From a virus, in the IMG/VR virus record IMGVR_UViG_3300045921_000191, positions 1 to 64,000 of that record: DNA of 64,000 bases. One strand, written 5' to 3'. The stretch's first letter is position 1. Every line of letters starts with the position of its first letter. Below, piece by piece: positions 55,969 to 64,000 of this stretch. A program made the translations under genes and the position numbers. The notes below the pieces were generated by a model, which saw only the letters and a program-made list of their open reading frames with translations, ran no database searches and was not told where the DNA came from.

Positions 55969-56952
55969 TTAAGCTAAGCTTACTAGTTTTACAAAAATTA
56001 TTACTTTAAAAGACGCGTCAGTAGAGGCTACCAAATCTGCTATAGAAAAGCTGTTTAAAGATATATTAGCTTTAACGTTTGCGTCAGCAAACTTGTTAAC
56101 TAAATCGTAACGTTGAACAGCAGCAGGACCTGAGTCTCTGACTTGCATTATCGAAACTAAAGCAGGCATCATGGCTAAACCGTGAGTTACAGCTAGATCT
56201 GCTGCCGTAGAATGTATGCCAGTAATGGCTGCGACTGATGCTGGTTGAACTGACCATCCAGCTGGAACTGAGGTAAAGCCGTCAGCAATTCTAGTTGCTA
56301 AATCTGATCCTGCACCTAATTTAATGACAAATTCATTAGAAGATCCACCGCCCTCCGCTAAAGCTGCAATAGCCTGTGCAGTTCTAAGAGGAGTCATGAG
56401 TTTATCATTCACTGCTCCAGCTTCCGCTTCACTCTGTGAAGCAATAGACGCAGAGATTGTAATATCGTTAGCGTTTTGAGCTGTTGCAAGAGGGGCAGAA
56501 GCGATCAAAGATCGCATCTCAAAATTTACTCCAGTCTTTTGTTTAAAAACTTGAGCTCCTGAGCCAAGGTTAGAAGCGGTATTAGCTTCGCCGCTTCCTC
56601 CGCCAGAGGCTGAGATTTCAATATCATCAGCATTTTCAGTAACGGTTACGTTAGCTCCAGCTTTAATTTTTCTAAATTGAAGTTGAACGCCTGACTTTTG
56701 TTTAAAAACTCCAGCTCCAGTAGCGCCTACGTTAGAGCCTGTGTTGGTTTCCCCGCCACCTCCGCCGCCTATAGGAGATCCACCGCTAGTAAGCTGGACC
56801 TCGTTTCCATTGCTGTCGATATACATACCTTCAGCAACTCCGTTAATTACTTTAACGCCCCAAGCGCCTTTGCTTGCGCCAGTGGTTGGTGCAGACGAGT
56901 ACGCGCTTTGTGAAAGCGGTTCTGGAGAAAGTTGATTTGGTTTAATGGCCAT
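55969..56952 (-). CDS. tail-fibre protein with two VFKQK modules, 327 aa
   Basis: After an N-terminal attachment segment and a Gly hinge (GGSPIGGGGGGETNTGSNVG), two similar modules follow: ATGAGVFKQKSGVQLQFRKI then ENADDIEISASGGG, and GSGAQVFKQKTGVNFEMRSL then QNANDITISAS. A third copy is in the neighbouring 834-aa protein. The C-terminal half ends in a domain with SWSVQ-like strands (TSVPAGWSVQPASVAAITGI). A fibre shaft built from repeated modules. Confidence 0.65.
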   Translation of the reverse strand: MAIKPNQLSPEPLSQSAYSSAPTTGASKGAWGVKVINGVAEGMYIDSNGNEVQLTSGGSPIGGGGGGETNTGSNVGATGAGVFKQKSGVQLQFRKIKAGANVTVTENADDIEISASGGGSGEANTASNLGSGAQVFKQKTGVNFEMRSLIASAPLATAQNANDITISASIASQSEAEAGAVNDKLMTPLRTAQAIAALAEGGGSSNEFVIKLGAGSDLATRIADGFTSVPAGWSVQPASVAAITGIHSTAADLAVTHGLAMMPALVSIMQVRDSGPAAVQRYDLVNKFADANVKANISLNSFSIADLVASTDASFKVIIFVKLVSLA

Positions 56953-56964
56953 GATAATCCCTCG

Positions 56965-59469
56965 TTACTTCCTGATGAAAGTAAAGACTTCCGAAACTGT
57001 TGCGGCGGAAGCCAATGTTATTGAAGTTGTACTAGTTTCTTGATAGCGATCAGTCGCTGAGCCAAGAGACAGCGAGTTAAACATAAGAACTCCGTTTCTA
57101 TAAACAAGTAGTTCACCAGTACCCACTGTATAAGTAGGAACTGAAAGAACGGTTCCGCTCAAACCAGATTGATCATATCGATATTGAGGAACATCTTCAT
57201 ACATTACCACAAGAACATCTGAAGCTACTAGAGCAACTGCTAAAGTAATTGAAGTGGCCGAAGTTTCTGTGTACTGATCTACAGCAGAACCTAGAGCCGA
57301 AGCGTTCATCAAAACCCCGTTTCTAAAAACCCTAAGAGAGTTGTTTCCAACTGTATAAGCTGGGACTGAAATAGAGGTTCCAGAAAGTCCCGTCATTTCG
57401 ATTCTATAGTTTGGTTTATCGTAATTATGAATTAACGAGAACACGTCGGTTCCCACTGCTGCTGCTCCGAGTTTCAAAGTTGAATCGCTGAGTTCAGTAT
57501 AACGTGCCGCTGCAATGTCTAGAGTCGCAGTATTAACCATTAGTAGTCCGTTTCGATAAGCCTCTAACCTATTAGAACCAGTATTGTAATCTGCTCCTGT
57601 AGGAATAATGTTGCTAGTCTGACCGCTAACTAGGTTATGAAAGAAGTTGTAATTCTGACTTCCAGATTGAGCAATAACAATATCATCGCCAACTTGAGTG
57701 ATACTAATTCCAGCTCCAGCCAACAGTCTGCGAAGTTCCATATTAGAACCAGCGACTTGTTTAAATACGTTTCCAGTTCCAGTTCCAACGTTAACTCCAG
57801 AAGTTACGCCTGCGCCGCTGCCTGCATTAAAGCCTCCAAGAGTACCAATGCGGAAAGTAATAACATCATCGACCGTAAGGTCCATGTTAATTTCGATTTC
57901 ATTACTGAGGGTATCAACTGCGCCGACCTCTAACCAATCAGTTCCTAATCGAAGATACTGACCATTAAGGAAGAGTTCTAAAATACCACGACCAACTACG
58001 TACTCTTCAATCGTGTTAGAGTCTCTACTATCTAACGGAAGAGTAATAATGGTTCCAGCAATTACTGGTCCAGTAATTTCATGGTCGTCAGCAGGCGCTC
58101 CAGAAACAACTGTTACCGTTTCGTCGTAGATGTTACCTTGAATAGCAAGTCCAAGAGCGTTAATGTTATCGGTGTTGGTGGAGATCGCTTCTACTAAATG
58201 ATCGCTAGTAGAGAATGTATTAGTGAAAATATTAGGATTAGGTGTGATCGAGTATGGAACGCTAGTGGCTGTCTCGGGATTAAATCCAAGTAGCATTTGA
58301 AGAGTACGAGTCGTCTCGTCATTAATTTGTTTTTCTTCGCCAGGTTCCAACTCACCCATACCGCGAAGATATACGCGAGTACCTTCTCGGTAAGCAAGCC
58401 AGTATGTTTGTTCTGAAAGAGGAACGCTTCCACGAGGAGAAACTTTGTAATTAGTGGATAAAGCTCCGACTCCATCATAAACAATGTTTGCGGTGGGGCT
58501 AGGAAGGGATACGTATAAAACTTCTTGGTCAGAAAGTGCAATGGCGTTTGCGCCATCTTGACGAGTAAGGAATATGTTCGAACTATCATTGAGTGCTCGA
58601 ATAGCAGATAGTTGATCGGAATCTAAAGGAGTTCCAGAGTCATCAGTGATACTAAGAGCTGAACCGTCCCAAGAGAATCTAGCGCTAGAAGATAATCCTA
58701 CTAAAGTACTGAGTCCAGTGTTTTGAAATACCGCAGGTGGTGAAACGATAGAAGCTTCATACCAATAATTAGTACCTTTAGACTCTCGAATAGAGTCCAT
58801 AACGGCATCAGCCCATTGTTTAAAGTTTTTAAGATCTTTATCGGCACCAGTAAATTGAGTGACTGGGGGTTCGGTTCTAGAAGCCCAAGGATGAGAGTAA
58901 CCAGCGTTGCCGCTTCGCCCAAGTCTCCAGAACATGTTTCTGGAATCTCTAATTGCAGTAATGATACCGCTTCCGTTTACGTCAACTTCACAAATTCTAA
59001 CTTTGTCAGGATCGCCAGTAAAGTTAGTGGTTGAAATGTTTAGAGAAGCTTTTAAAAAGATAAAAGTATCTACGATCTGAGAAAACTCTCCGCCAGCTCC
59101 GCCATTAGCTGTTTGGTCCCAAAAAGCACGAGAGTCAGCACCACCAGTATCCTGGTCTACGGATATTTCAATGTAGTTTGTTGCGCTAGGCGTCAAAGAT
59201 GCAGTGGACAGGTTTGAAAGGCTTGGAGCCCCGATGTACATTACCCCGTCATCCTCTCCAATGAGAAGGGTAGAGCCAGCTAAAACGATGTCGAGAGTGT
59301 CAGTGCCAATCCCAGAAGCTTCAAAACCAGAGATAACAAAGTTGCCGCTGGTCCAAACATTCTTATGAATAGCTTTAAAATCGGCGCAAACAAAGTCCTC
59401 AATATTATTGAAGTCTGGGCGATCCAGGCGCTCGTTTGGAAGAATTCTGACGCGTTGCAATAAAGCCAT
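56965..59469 (-). CDS. large baseplate or tail-fibre protein with C-terminal hairpin repeats, 834 aa
   Basis: The N-terminal 240 residues form a baseplate-type domain (LPNERLDRPDFNNIEDFVCA; NFVISGFEASGIGTDTLDIV). A central part contains VGTGTGNVFKQVAGSNMELR, a copy of the VFKQ module. The last 230 residues have three tandem repeats of about 75 residues: NRLEAYRNGLLMVNTATL, GLSGTSISVPAYTVGNNSLR with VFRNGVLMNA, and GLSGTVLSVPTYTVGTGELL with VYRNGVLMFN. It likely bridges baseplate and fibres. It lies directly downstream of the two baseplate genes. Confidence 0.65.
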   Translation of the reverse strand: MALLQRVRILPNERLDRPDFNNIEDFVCADFKAIHKNVWTSGNFVISGFEASGIGTDTLDIVLAGSTLLIGEDDGVMYIGAPSLSNLSTASLTPSATNYIEISVDQDTGGADSRAFWDQTANGGAGGEFSQIVDTFIFLKASLNISTTNFTGDPDKVRICEVDVNGSGIITAIRDSRNMFWRLGRSGNAGYSHPWASRTEPPVTQFTGADKDLKNFKQWADAVMDSIRESKGTNYWYEASIVSPPAVFQNTGLSTLVGLSSSARFSWDGSALSITDDSGTPLDSDQLSAIRALNDSSNIFLTRQDGANAIALSDQEVLYVSLPSPTANIVYDGVGALSTNYKVSPRGSVPLSEQTYWLAYREGTRVYLRGMGELEPGEEKQINDETTRTLQMLLGFNPETATSVPYSITPNPNIFTNTFSTSDHLVEAISTNTDNINALGLAIQGNIYDETVTVVSGAPADDHEITGPVIAGTIITLPLDSRDSNTIEEYVVGRGILELFLNGQYLRLGTDWLEVGAVDTLSNEIEINMDLTVDDVITFRIGTLGGFNAGSGAGVTSGVNVGTGTGNVFKQVAGSNMELRRLLAGAGISITQVGDDIVIAQSGSQNYNFFHNLVSGQTSNIIPTGADYNTGSNRLEAYRNGLLMVNTATLDIAAARYTELSDSTLKLGAAAVGTDVFSLIHNYDKPNYRIEMTGLSGTSISVPAYTVGNNSLRVFRNGVLMNASALGSAVDQYTETSATSITLAVALVASDVLVVMYEDVPQYRYDQSGLSGTVLSVPTYTVGTGELLVYRNGVLMFNSLSLGSATDRYQETSTTSITLASAATVSEVFTFIRK

Positions 59470-59528
59470 TTTATCCTAAATCCTTATTATATATTCCAGT
59501 CCAGTTTATCATATAAGTCTTCATTTTA

Positions 59529-61418
59529 TCAGAACACCAGAGGTCCCGAACCAGAAAGACTTCCGACTTGATCTGGACTAGTTGATGGTTCACAGCCTCG
59601 ACAAACACACTCAAATAACACTTCGGGAAACTCAATAATGAATCTAACGACTACGCCTGCCGCTAATAACGATCTTATCAGAGATTGAGCGGCTGTTCTA
59701 GCTTCTTCTGTTCCTACTATGTAGACTGGATAATCGTCCCCTGTTACGCGAGGGAGTGTAGGTTGGTCTGAAATAAAATTTACTTTACTTCCTGGCAAGT
59801 GCTCTTTACCAAATACATAACTGGCGTCAATTAGTAGGGTGGAGTTATTAGGCCTACTGTTGTATGTAATTGGTCCTTCTTGTTTAGATCTGCCAAAGTC
59901 TAATAGTATCTTTCCACTTTGATTTGGAAAAATACTAGCATTATTAAGTACTAAGCTAGGAGATACTTGACCTTCATTTACAGTTGCGGCTAGTTCTGAA
60001 GCAATTCCAGTAACAGTGAATAACTGCCCAACAGGATCGAAAATATAAGCAGAAGGATAGTTAGTTTGGATCAAATCGGGATCTTGCTGCAATGCGGTAT
60101 CAAAAAGCAAAACCGTATTAGAGGTGCCGCCCGTGATTTGGTATTCAGAGCTGCCGACGGTAGTTCTAAGTCCGACTCGTTTGTAGTTTCCCGCAATTCC
60201 ATCAGTAAAAGCTTGCAAAAAGCTAAGTTGAGAGTTTATTTGAGCAACTATCTCTTCAGAAGTTACAGCGGATACGTTTCCAAACTCTGAATGAGTAAAG
60301 GTTACTACATAAGGTGAACCATCAATATCTAGGTTTAGAGTTGAGGAAGCGCCTAGAGCGCTAAAGTCGAATACTTCTTTTTCGGAGAAGATCTCAGTTT
60401 TGGTTTCTTTTGGATGAACGGAGCCCTTTAAGCTTCTACGAAGAACTGGAACAGAACTAGGAATCTTAATTACAACTTCGTTAGGGTTAAGCTCATATAC
60501 GGCAGCTCTTACTTCAGTCATTTTTTCTAAAGAGAAATTTAGTCTAGATGGCGAGTTTGCAGTTCCACCATGTATCTGAATGCTTCCGAGTAGTCCAGGT
60601 GTATTGGTTCTAAGGTTTAATTTATTTCCAGACAAAGGGTCCACAAACACGCTAGCAGTAATGTTCCCATTATGCTCTACGTTTGAGTTGATAAAATTAA
60701 CAAGTTCTTGAACAGAGATGTTGGTAATATCCTCGAATGCGTTTGGAATGAAACGAATCATTCGACGGTCTCGACCATTATCGACTTCATAGTCTAGCTC
60801 TAAGGGATCTACTATAGCCACTGTAGCAGCTACTGCTACTAGATTTTCAACTACTTTAGATAGAATAATCTCAGTATTTGAGACTACTGCTGAAACTTTG
60901 TAGTAGTTTTTATCAGAAAATCCGATAGGTTTTATATATTGGCCAACAGTTACTTCGCTTAAAAACGCAGAACCAACTCCGATGACTCGGTTTGAATTCT
61001 TTTTAAAAGTTGCAGTTCCAGAAAGAGTTCCTGCGGGTCCAAAATTAAAACTCTCTTCGTTACCGCTATTGATATTAGGTCTAGTAAATCCACTTCCCCA
61101 AAATACGTCTAACAATGCTATTAAAGTTTTACGAACCTGTTTAGGATAGTAAGACAGAACTGGAATTAGTTTTCTAAAGTCGGCATCTTCTATGCCAAGT
61201 TCTGGACCACGAGATACTCCAACGTTGCTAGCTAGCATGTCTAGATATCTTGCCGAAGCAGTGTCTACAAAGATTTGATCTTTAGTTTCTTTAATCTGCA
61301 CTTCTACTTCATCGTCACTTACAGCCCAAGCCTTAAGCAAGCCGCGAATCATAGTGTTCACCTCCGCTTTGTAAAGCGAGGGTAATGACTTACTCATCCT
61401 GGTAAATTTATCCGCCAT
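59529..61418 (-). CDS. gpI-like baseplate/tail protein, 629 aa
   Basis: The first 120 residues resemble P2 gpI-type baseplate proteins: MSKSLPSLYKAEVNTMIRG, then IKETKDQIFVDTASARYLDM, then LASNVGVSRGPELGIEDADF and RKLIPVLSYYPKQVRKTLIA. The remainder is a series of beta domains with repeated VVSNTEIILSKVVE and GSSEYQITGGTSN strands. It follows the baseplate J-like gene, the order found in contractile tails. C-terminal residues contain a Cys cluster (ECVCRGCEPS). Confidence 0.65.
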   Translation of the reverse strand: MADKFTRMSKSLPSLYKAEVNTMIRGLLKAWAVSDDEVEVQIKETKDQIFVDTASARYLDMLASNVGVSRGPELGIEDADFRKLIPVLSYYPKQVRKTLIALLDVFWGSGFTRPNINSGNEESFNFGPAGTLSGTATFKKNSNRVIGVGSAFLSEVTVGQYIKPIGFSDKNYYKVSAVVSNTEIILSKVVENLVAVAATVAIVDPLELDYEVDNGRDRRMIRFIPNAFEDITNISVQELVNFINSNVEHNGNITASVFVDPLSGNKLNLRTNTPGLLGSIQIHGGTANSPSRLNFSLEKMTEVRAAVYELNPNEVVIKIPSSVPVLRRSLKGSVHPKETKTEIFSEKEVFDFSALGASSTLNLDIDGSPYVVTFTHSEFGNVSAVTSEEIVAQINSQLSFLQAFTDGIAGNYKRVGLRTTVGSSEYQITGGTSNTVLLFDTALQQDPDLIQTNYPSAYIFDPVGQLFTVTGIASELAATVNEGQVSPSLVLNNASIFPNQSGKILLDFGRSKQEGPITYNSRPNNSTLLIDASYVFGKEHLPGSKVNFISDQPTLPRVTGDDYPVYIVGTEEARTAAQSLIRSLLAAGVVVRFIIEFPEVLFECVCRGCEPSTSPDQVGSLSGSGPLVF

Positions 61419-61420
61419 AT

Positions 61421-64000
61421 TTATCCAATAATCAAATCCACATCATCAAGACGGGCTAATTCGCCATCTGCGATGGTGATGTTTTCGGTATGGTTAGAAA
61501 TCTTAACGTCAAATACTCCAGGAATTCCTTGGGCTGCAAATATAATTTCAGACAATACCACGTCTTGACCAACATCCCTAGAGTTCACGTATCCAGTGAT
61601 AGCGCTTGCGATGCTGTTTGTGATTGCGCTTAGGTTAACGCCTTCCTCGGTAGTCACGTCGACGATCAACTTAATCTTGATAAGAACTGGGGAAATTACT
61701 TCAAACTGAGTTCCAGCGGCACCAAGACCAGGAAAGTTATTAGAATCTCGATCTAAACCGTCAATAGTCCACTGAGCTAATTGAATCAATCCAGTGAAAT
61801 ATTTGTAACCGTCAATACCCTCTATTTGAGTGGTAGAGAAATTTAGACCATTCAAGTCACGAATTGCCGCACTGAGTTGAGGAGTAAATCCAGAAACATC
61901 AATCGGAGTATTTGTTTCGTCGTTTAGGGAAATAGTGTAAGGGGCTGAAGTTCCTACTACGTCTACTATAAATGCTCGCTTAGAAATTCTAAAAGACGTT
62001 CCAATAACTAATGGGTTTGGAGCACTATCGGTTAAAACTATTTCTCCAGTAGCATTATTATATGCTGCCACTGTTGTAACATGTCCTGCGTTTAGTCCTG
62101 ACAAAATCTCTAGTTCTAATCCGTCAAAATATGCGGGTAGTCCAGAAATCAAAGAGGTCGCGATTAAAGTGTCGTATGGCGCTACTGCATCACCAGTGGT
62201 AATTGTAGAGTCTACCGTTAACAAGACTGGTAAACCTTTTGCTAATCCAGCTTTTGAATTGGTAGTAACGTCGTTTACTGGAGCGCCTGCAACAATGCTT
62301 TCGATAGCAATGCCGATTCTATTACCAGACCCGCCCGTAACAAATACTTTTCCAGAAGAGCCAGGAGTCTTAGTGGATAGCTGTACCAGGTCGCCTTTAA
62401 TACCAGTAGCTTCTGCTTTAGCGACTACCGATATAGTGGTAGTGTTTAGATCGTTTAACAGCGTTACCACGTTGCTCGCAGTTCTGGGAACTATAGCAAA
62501 CGTATCCCCTGCCGCGATTGTGATCGGTGCTGTTGAAGGGAATATAGAAGTCGTGGTAAATAGTCCAGTGACCCCAGTATAAGTAAGTACGTATTGAAGT
62601 GTTCCTTCATTTGCTCCACTAGTCCAATAAATCCAAAAATCGGTAAAGAAGTTTGAGGTTAAATATTTTGCGCCCAAAGCTGGAACTGCAAAAGAATTTG
62701 ACCCACCAGTAACAACCTCTTCAGCAATACTCAAAGGAACTGAAAAAGTTTTATTAGTATTGTCGCCATCGAAAATCGCAACTAGAGTTTGATCGGGTCC
62801 GAGAGTAAAGCCTAATGCTCCAACGACTCCATCTCTATCTGAGTTAGAGGAAGTTAGATATGCAGTATTAGTTTCTTGGTTGTTTTGTTCTTCGGTAGAA
62901 AAGGCAAGAACTCCATTTGCCGAACCGCCAAGAATCTGAATAGAGCCAGCATCCGTAAAATTAGTTGTGCGAAGTCTTACTTTTCCGTTAGACAGTACTT
63001 CTGAAGTACCGCCGAGTAGTTCATCATTGATGGCTGCCACAACTTCTAAAGCGAATACGTTAGTGGGATCTGCAAAATCAGAAGCGTGTACAAATTGAAC
63101 TACTTGAGACAGTATGAACCTGTCTCCTAAAGCAATAGGATTAGTAAATCCAGTAGTGGTTTGAAGCTGGCCGTTACTAGGATTATATGCGGCTACGTAG
63201 CTTACTTCTCCCAAGTTATTCCCACTGATCCATTCGATATGGAATCCAACAAAGAAATTAGTATCAAAATCAATTAAAGAAGTTGATCTGAAAGTATCAT
63301 AAGCGGCTACAAAATCTCCAGTAGTAACAGTGGCTTCGATTCCGCCATCAATTCTTACGATGAGAGATGAAGAAGCTCCTAGGATAGAAAAATCAAAAGT
63401 TTCAATAGTAGAATCTACGAACGCACGAGTATTCACGCTGCCCGCAGTTAAACTATCTCCGACGACAAGTGGGACGGCTAGTTCGATCTGACCGTTAGAT
63501 CTATTAAGAGTATAATCTTTGTTCTGGCCTTCAACTAACTCGCTAAAGTTCATTTTAGTGCCTGCAACGTTAGTGTGAGTACCGCCTCGATAAACTTCTG
63601 TAAGATATAATTGCGTATCACTTTCTATAGATTCTATTTTAGTCCACGAGCCTGTTCCGTCTAGCCCAGCTTTAATCCATTGGCCTTCTTCTAACTCGGT
63701 AGTGAATTGTGTTCCAGTTCCGCTAATAGATTTGTTGCCATAAGTTGTGGATATTTGACCAGAGATAGACTCGGCTGTGCAATAACCCATAGCTACTGCG
63801 CCAGCGCCTCCAAGAACTTGAATCTTAGAATCTGCGCTATTTTCTTTTTCAGAAAGCAAAAGCACTCTAGTACCGTTTACTGCGAGTTCGGCTGAAGACA
63901 AATTGAGTTCTGTTTGAATCCTAATCAACGCTTCCGAAGCTAATCCTTGAGCTGGGTTTGCAAAGTCGGTTGGAGCAAAACTAATTACTTCAGTTTCTAC
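61421..64000 (-). CDS. baseplate J-like protein, partial (at least 860 aa)
   Basis: The frame runs beyond the right edge; upstream of residue 1 of the visible ATG-free part it continues without a stop. The C-terminal 110 residues match baseplate J-like proteins: SPVLIKIKLIVDVTTEEGVN, then IASAITGYVNSRDVGQDVVL, then SEIIFAAQGIPGVFDVKISN and ADGELARLDDVDLIIG. Before that, repeated beta modules of about 150 residues (IATSLISGLPAYFDGLELEI; AAYNNATGEIVLTDSAPNPL and similar) occur several times, which makes it far larger than P2 gpJ. It should form the baseplate periphery. Confidence 0.75.
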   Translation of the reverse strand, partial: VETEVISFAPTDFANPAQGLASEALIRIQTELNLSSAELAVNGTRVLLLSEKENSADSKIQVLGGAGAVAMGYCTAESISGQISTTYGNKSISGTGTQFTTELEEGQWIKAGLDGTGSWTKIESIESDTQLYLTEVYRGGTHTNVAGTKMNFSELVEGQNKDYTLNRSNGQIELAVPLVVGDSLTAGSVNTRAFVDSTIETFDFSILGASSSLIVRIDGGIEATVTTGDFVAAYDTFRSTSLIDFDTNFFVGFHIEWISGNNLGEVSYVAAYNPSNGQLQTTTGFTNPIALGDRFILSQVVQFVHASDFADPTNVFALEVVAAINDELLGGTSEVLSNGKVRLRTTNFTDAGSIQILGGSANGVLAFSTEEQNNQETNTAYLTSSNSDRDGVVGALGFTLGPDQTLVAIFDGDNTNKTFSVPLSIAEEVVTGGSNSFAVPALGAKYLTSNFFTDFWIYWTSGANEGTLQYVLTYTGVTGLFTTTSIFPSTAPITIAAGDTFAIVPRTASNVVTLLNDLNTTTISVVAKAEATGIKGDLVQLSTKTPGSSGKVFVTGGSGNRIGIAIESIVAGAPVNDVTTNSKAGLAKGLPVLLTVDSTITTGDAVAPYDTLIATSLISGLPAYFDGLELEILSGLNAGHVTTVAAYNNATGEIVLTDSAPNPLVIGTSFRISKRAFIVDVVGTSAPYTISLNDETNTPIDVSGFTPQLSAAIRDLNGLNFSTTQIEGIDGYKYFTGLIQLAQWTIDGLDRDSNNFPGLGAAGTQFEVISPVLIKIKLIVDVTTEEGVNLSAITNSIASAITGYVNSRDVGQDVVLSEIIFAAQGIPGVFDVKISNHTENITIADGELARLDDVDLIIG

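Noticed and set aside
59471-59524. 17-codon ORF MKTYMINWTGIYNKDLG between two baseplate genes
   Set aside because: It lies in a short spacer that also carries the ribosome site of the next gene; too short to support.
1-64000. CRISPR arrays, insertion sequences, integrase or attachment sites
   Set aside because: No regularly spaced direct repeats of the right length, no transposase or recombinase of these types and no duplicated site flanks were seen.

Overview
The window is a stretch of a large double-stranded DNA tailed phage of fairly low GC content. It carries terminase, portal, baseplate and tail-fibre genes beside a complete set of replication, recombination and nucleotide-synthesis genes. 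A lipoprotein with a lipobox, proteins with Gram-negative signal peptides and an outer-membrane enzyme resembling lipid A deacylase point to a Gram-negative host. I see no integrase, tRNA gene or CRISPR array. A baseplate-J-like protein followed by a gpI-like protein suggests a contractile tail, which is inference. The host species cannot be read from the sequence.

Layout. 1-1454: a control region without genes, rich in promoters, hairpins and repeats, including three TTGAGCCA boxes exactly 22 bp apart. 1455-10567 (+): accessory, probably early genes, including a DUF932-like protein, an ArdC-like metallopeptidase, an rIIA/rIIB-like pair, a long-coiled-coil lipoprotein and many very small proteins. 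10564-13790 (-): an Rrf2-like regulator and a proteostasis cluster (secreted trypsin-like protease, ClpP-like protease, FKBP-type isomerase). 13895-15741 (+): PagL-like outer-membrane protein and ATP-dependent DNA ligase. 15787-21072 (-): head packaging genes (minor head protein, portal, large and small terminase). 21097-32651 (-): transglycosylase, sigma-region-4-like protein, dUTPase, ribonucleotide reductase, RuvC-like resolvase, RecA-like recombinase, a run of small membrane proteins and dNMP kinase. 32716-42913 (-): metallophosphoesterase, family A DNA polymerase, AEP primase-helicase fusion, PhaR-like protein, possible annealing protein, Cas4/RecB-like nuclease and GroEL. 42998-45473 (+): a UvsW-like helicase gene broken in two by a split intein. 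45462-64000 (-): an endonuclease VII remnant and the baseplate and tail-fibre operon, which runs off the right edge.

How it works together. Family A polymerase, primase-helicase, ligase, RecA-like protein, UvsW-like helicase, RuvC-like resolvase and the PD-(D/E)XK nuclease form a largely self-sufficient, T4-style replication and recombination apparatus. RNR, dUTPase and dNMP kinase supply nucleotides. Several promoters share an inverted repeat, TTGAC(A/T)-N5-(A/T)GTCAA, built into the -35 box, which suggests one common regulator. Some of these promoters lie so close to the start codon that the mRNA should be nearly leaderless.

The most notable element is the helicase: the coding sequence stops inside its DExH box with an intein N-half fused to a zinc-finger/NUMOD/Vsr-like homing nuclease. 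A separate overlapping gene starts with the intein C-half and carries the rest of the helicase. This is a fractured gene whose product should be rebuilt by protein trans-splicing.
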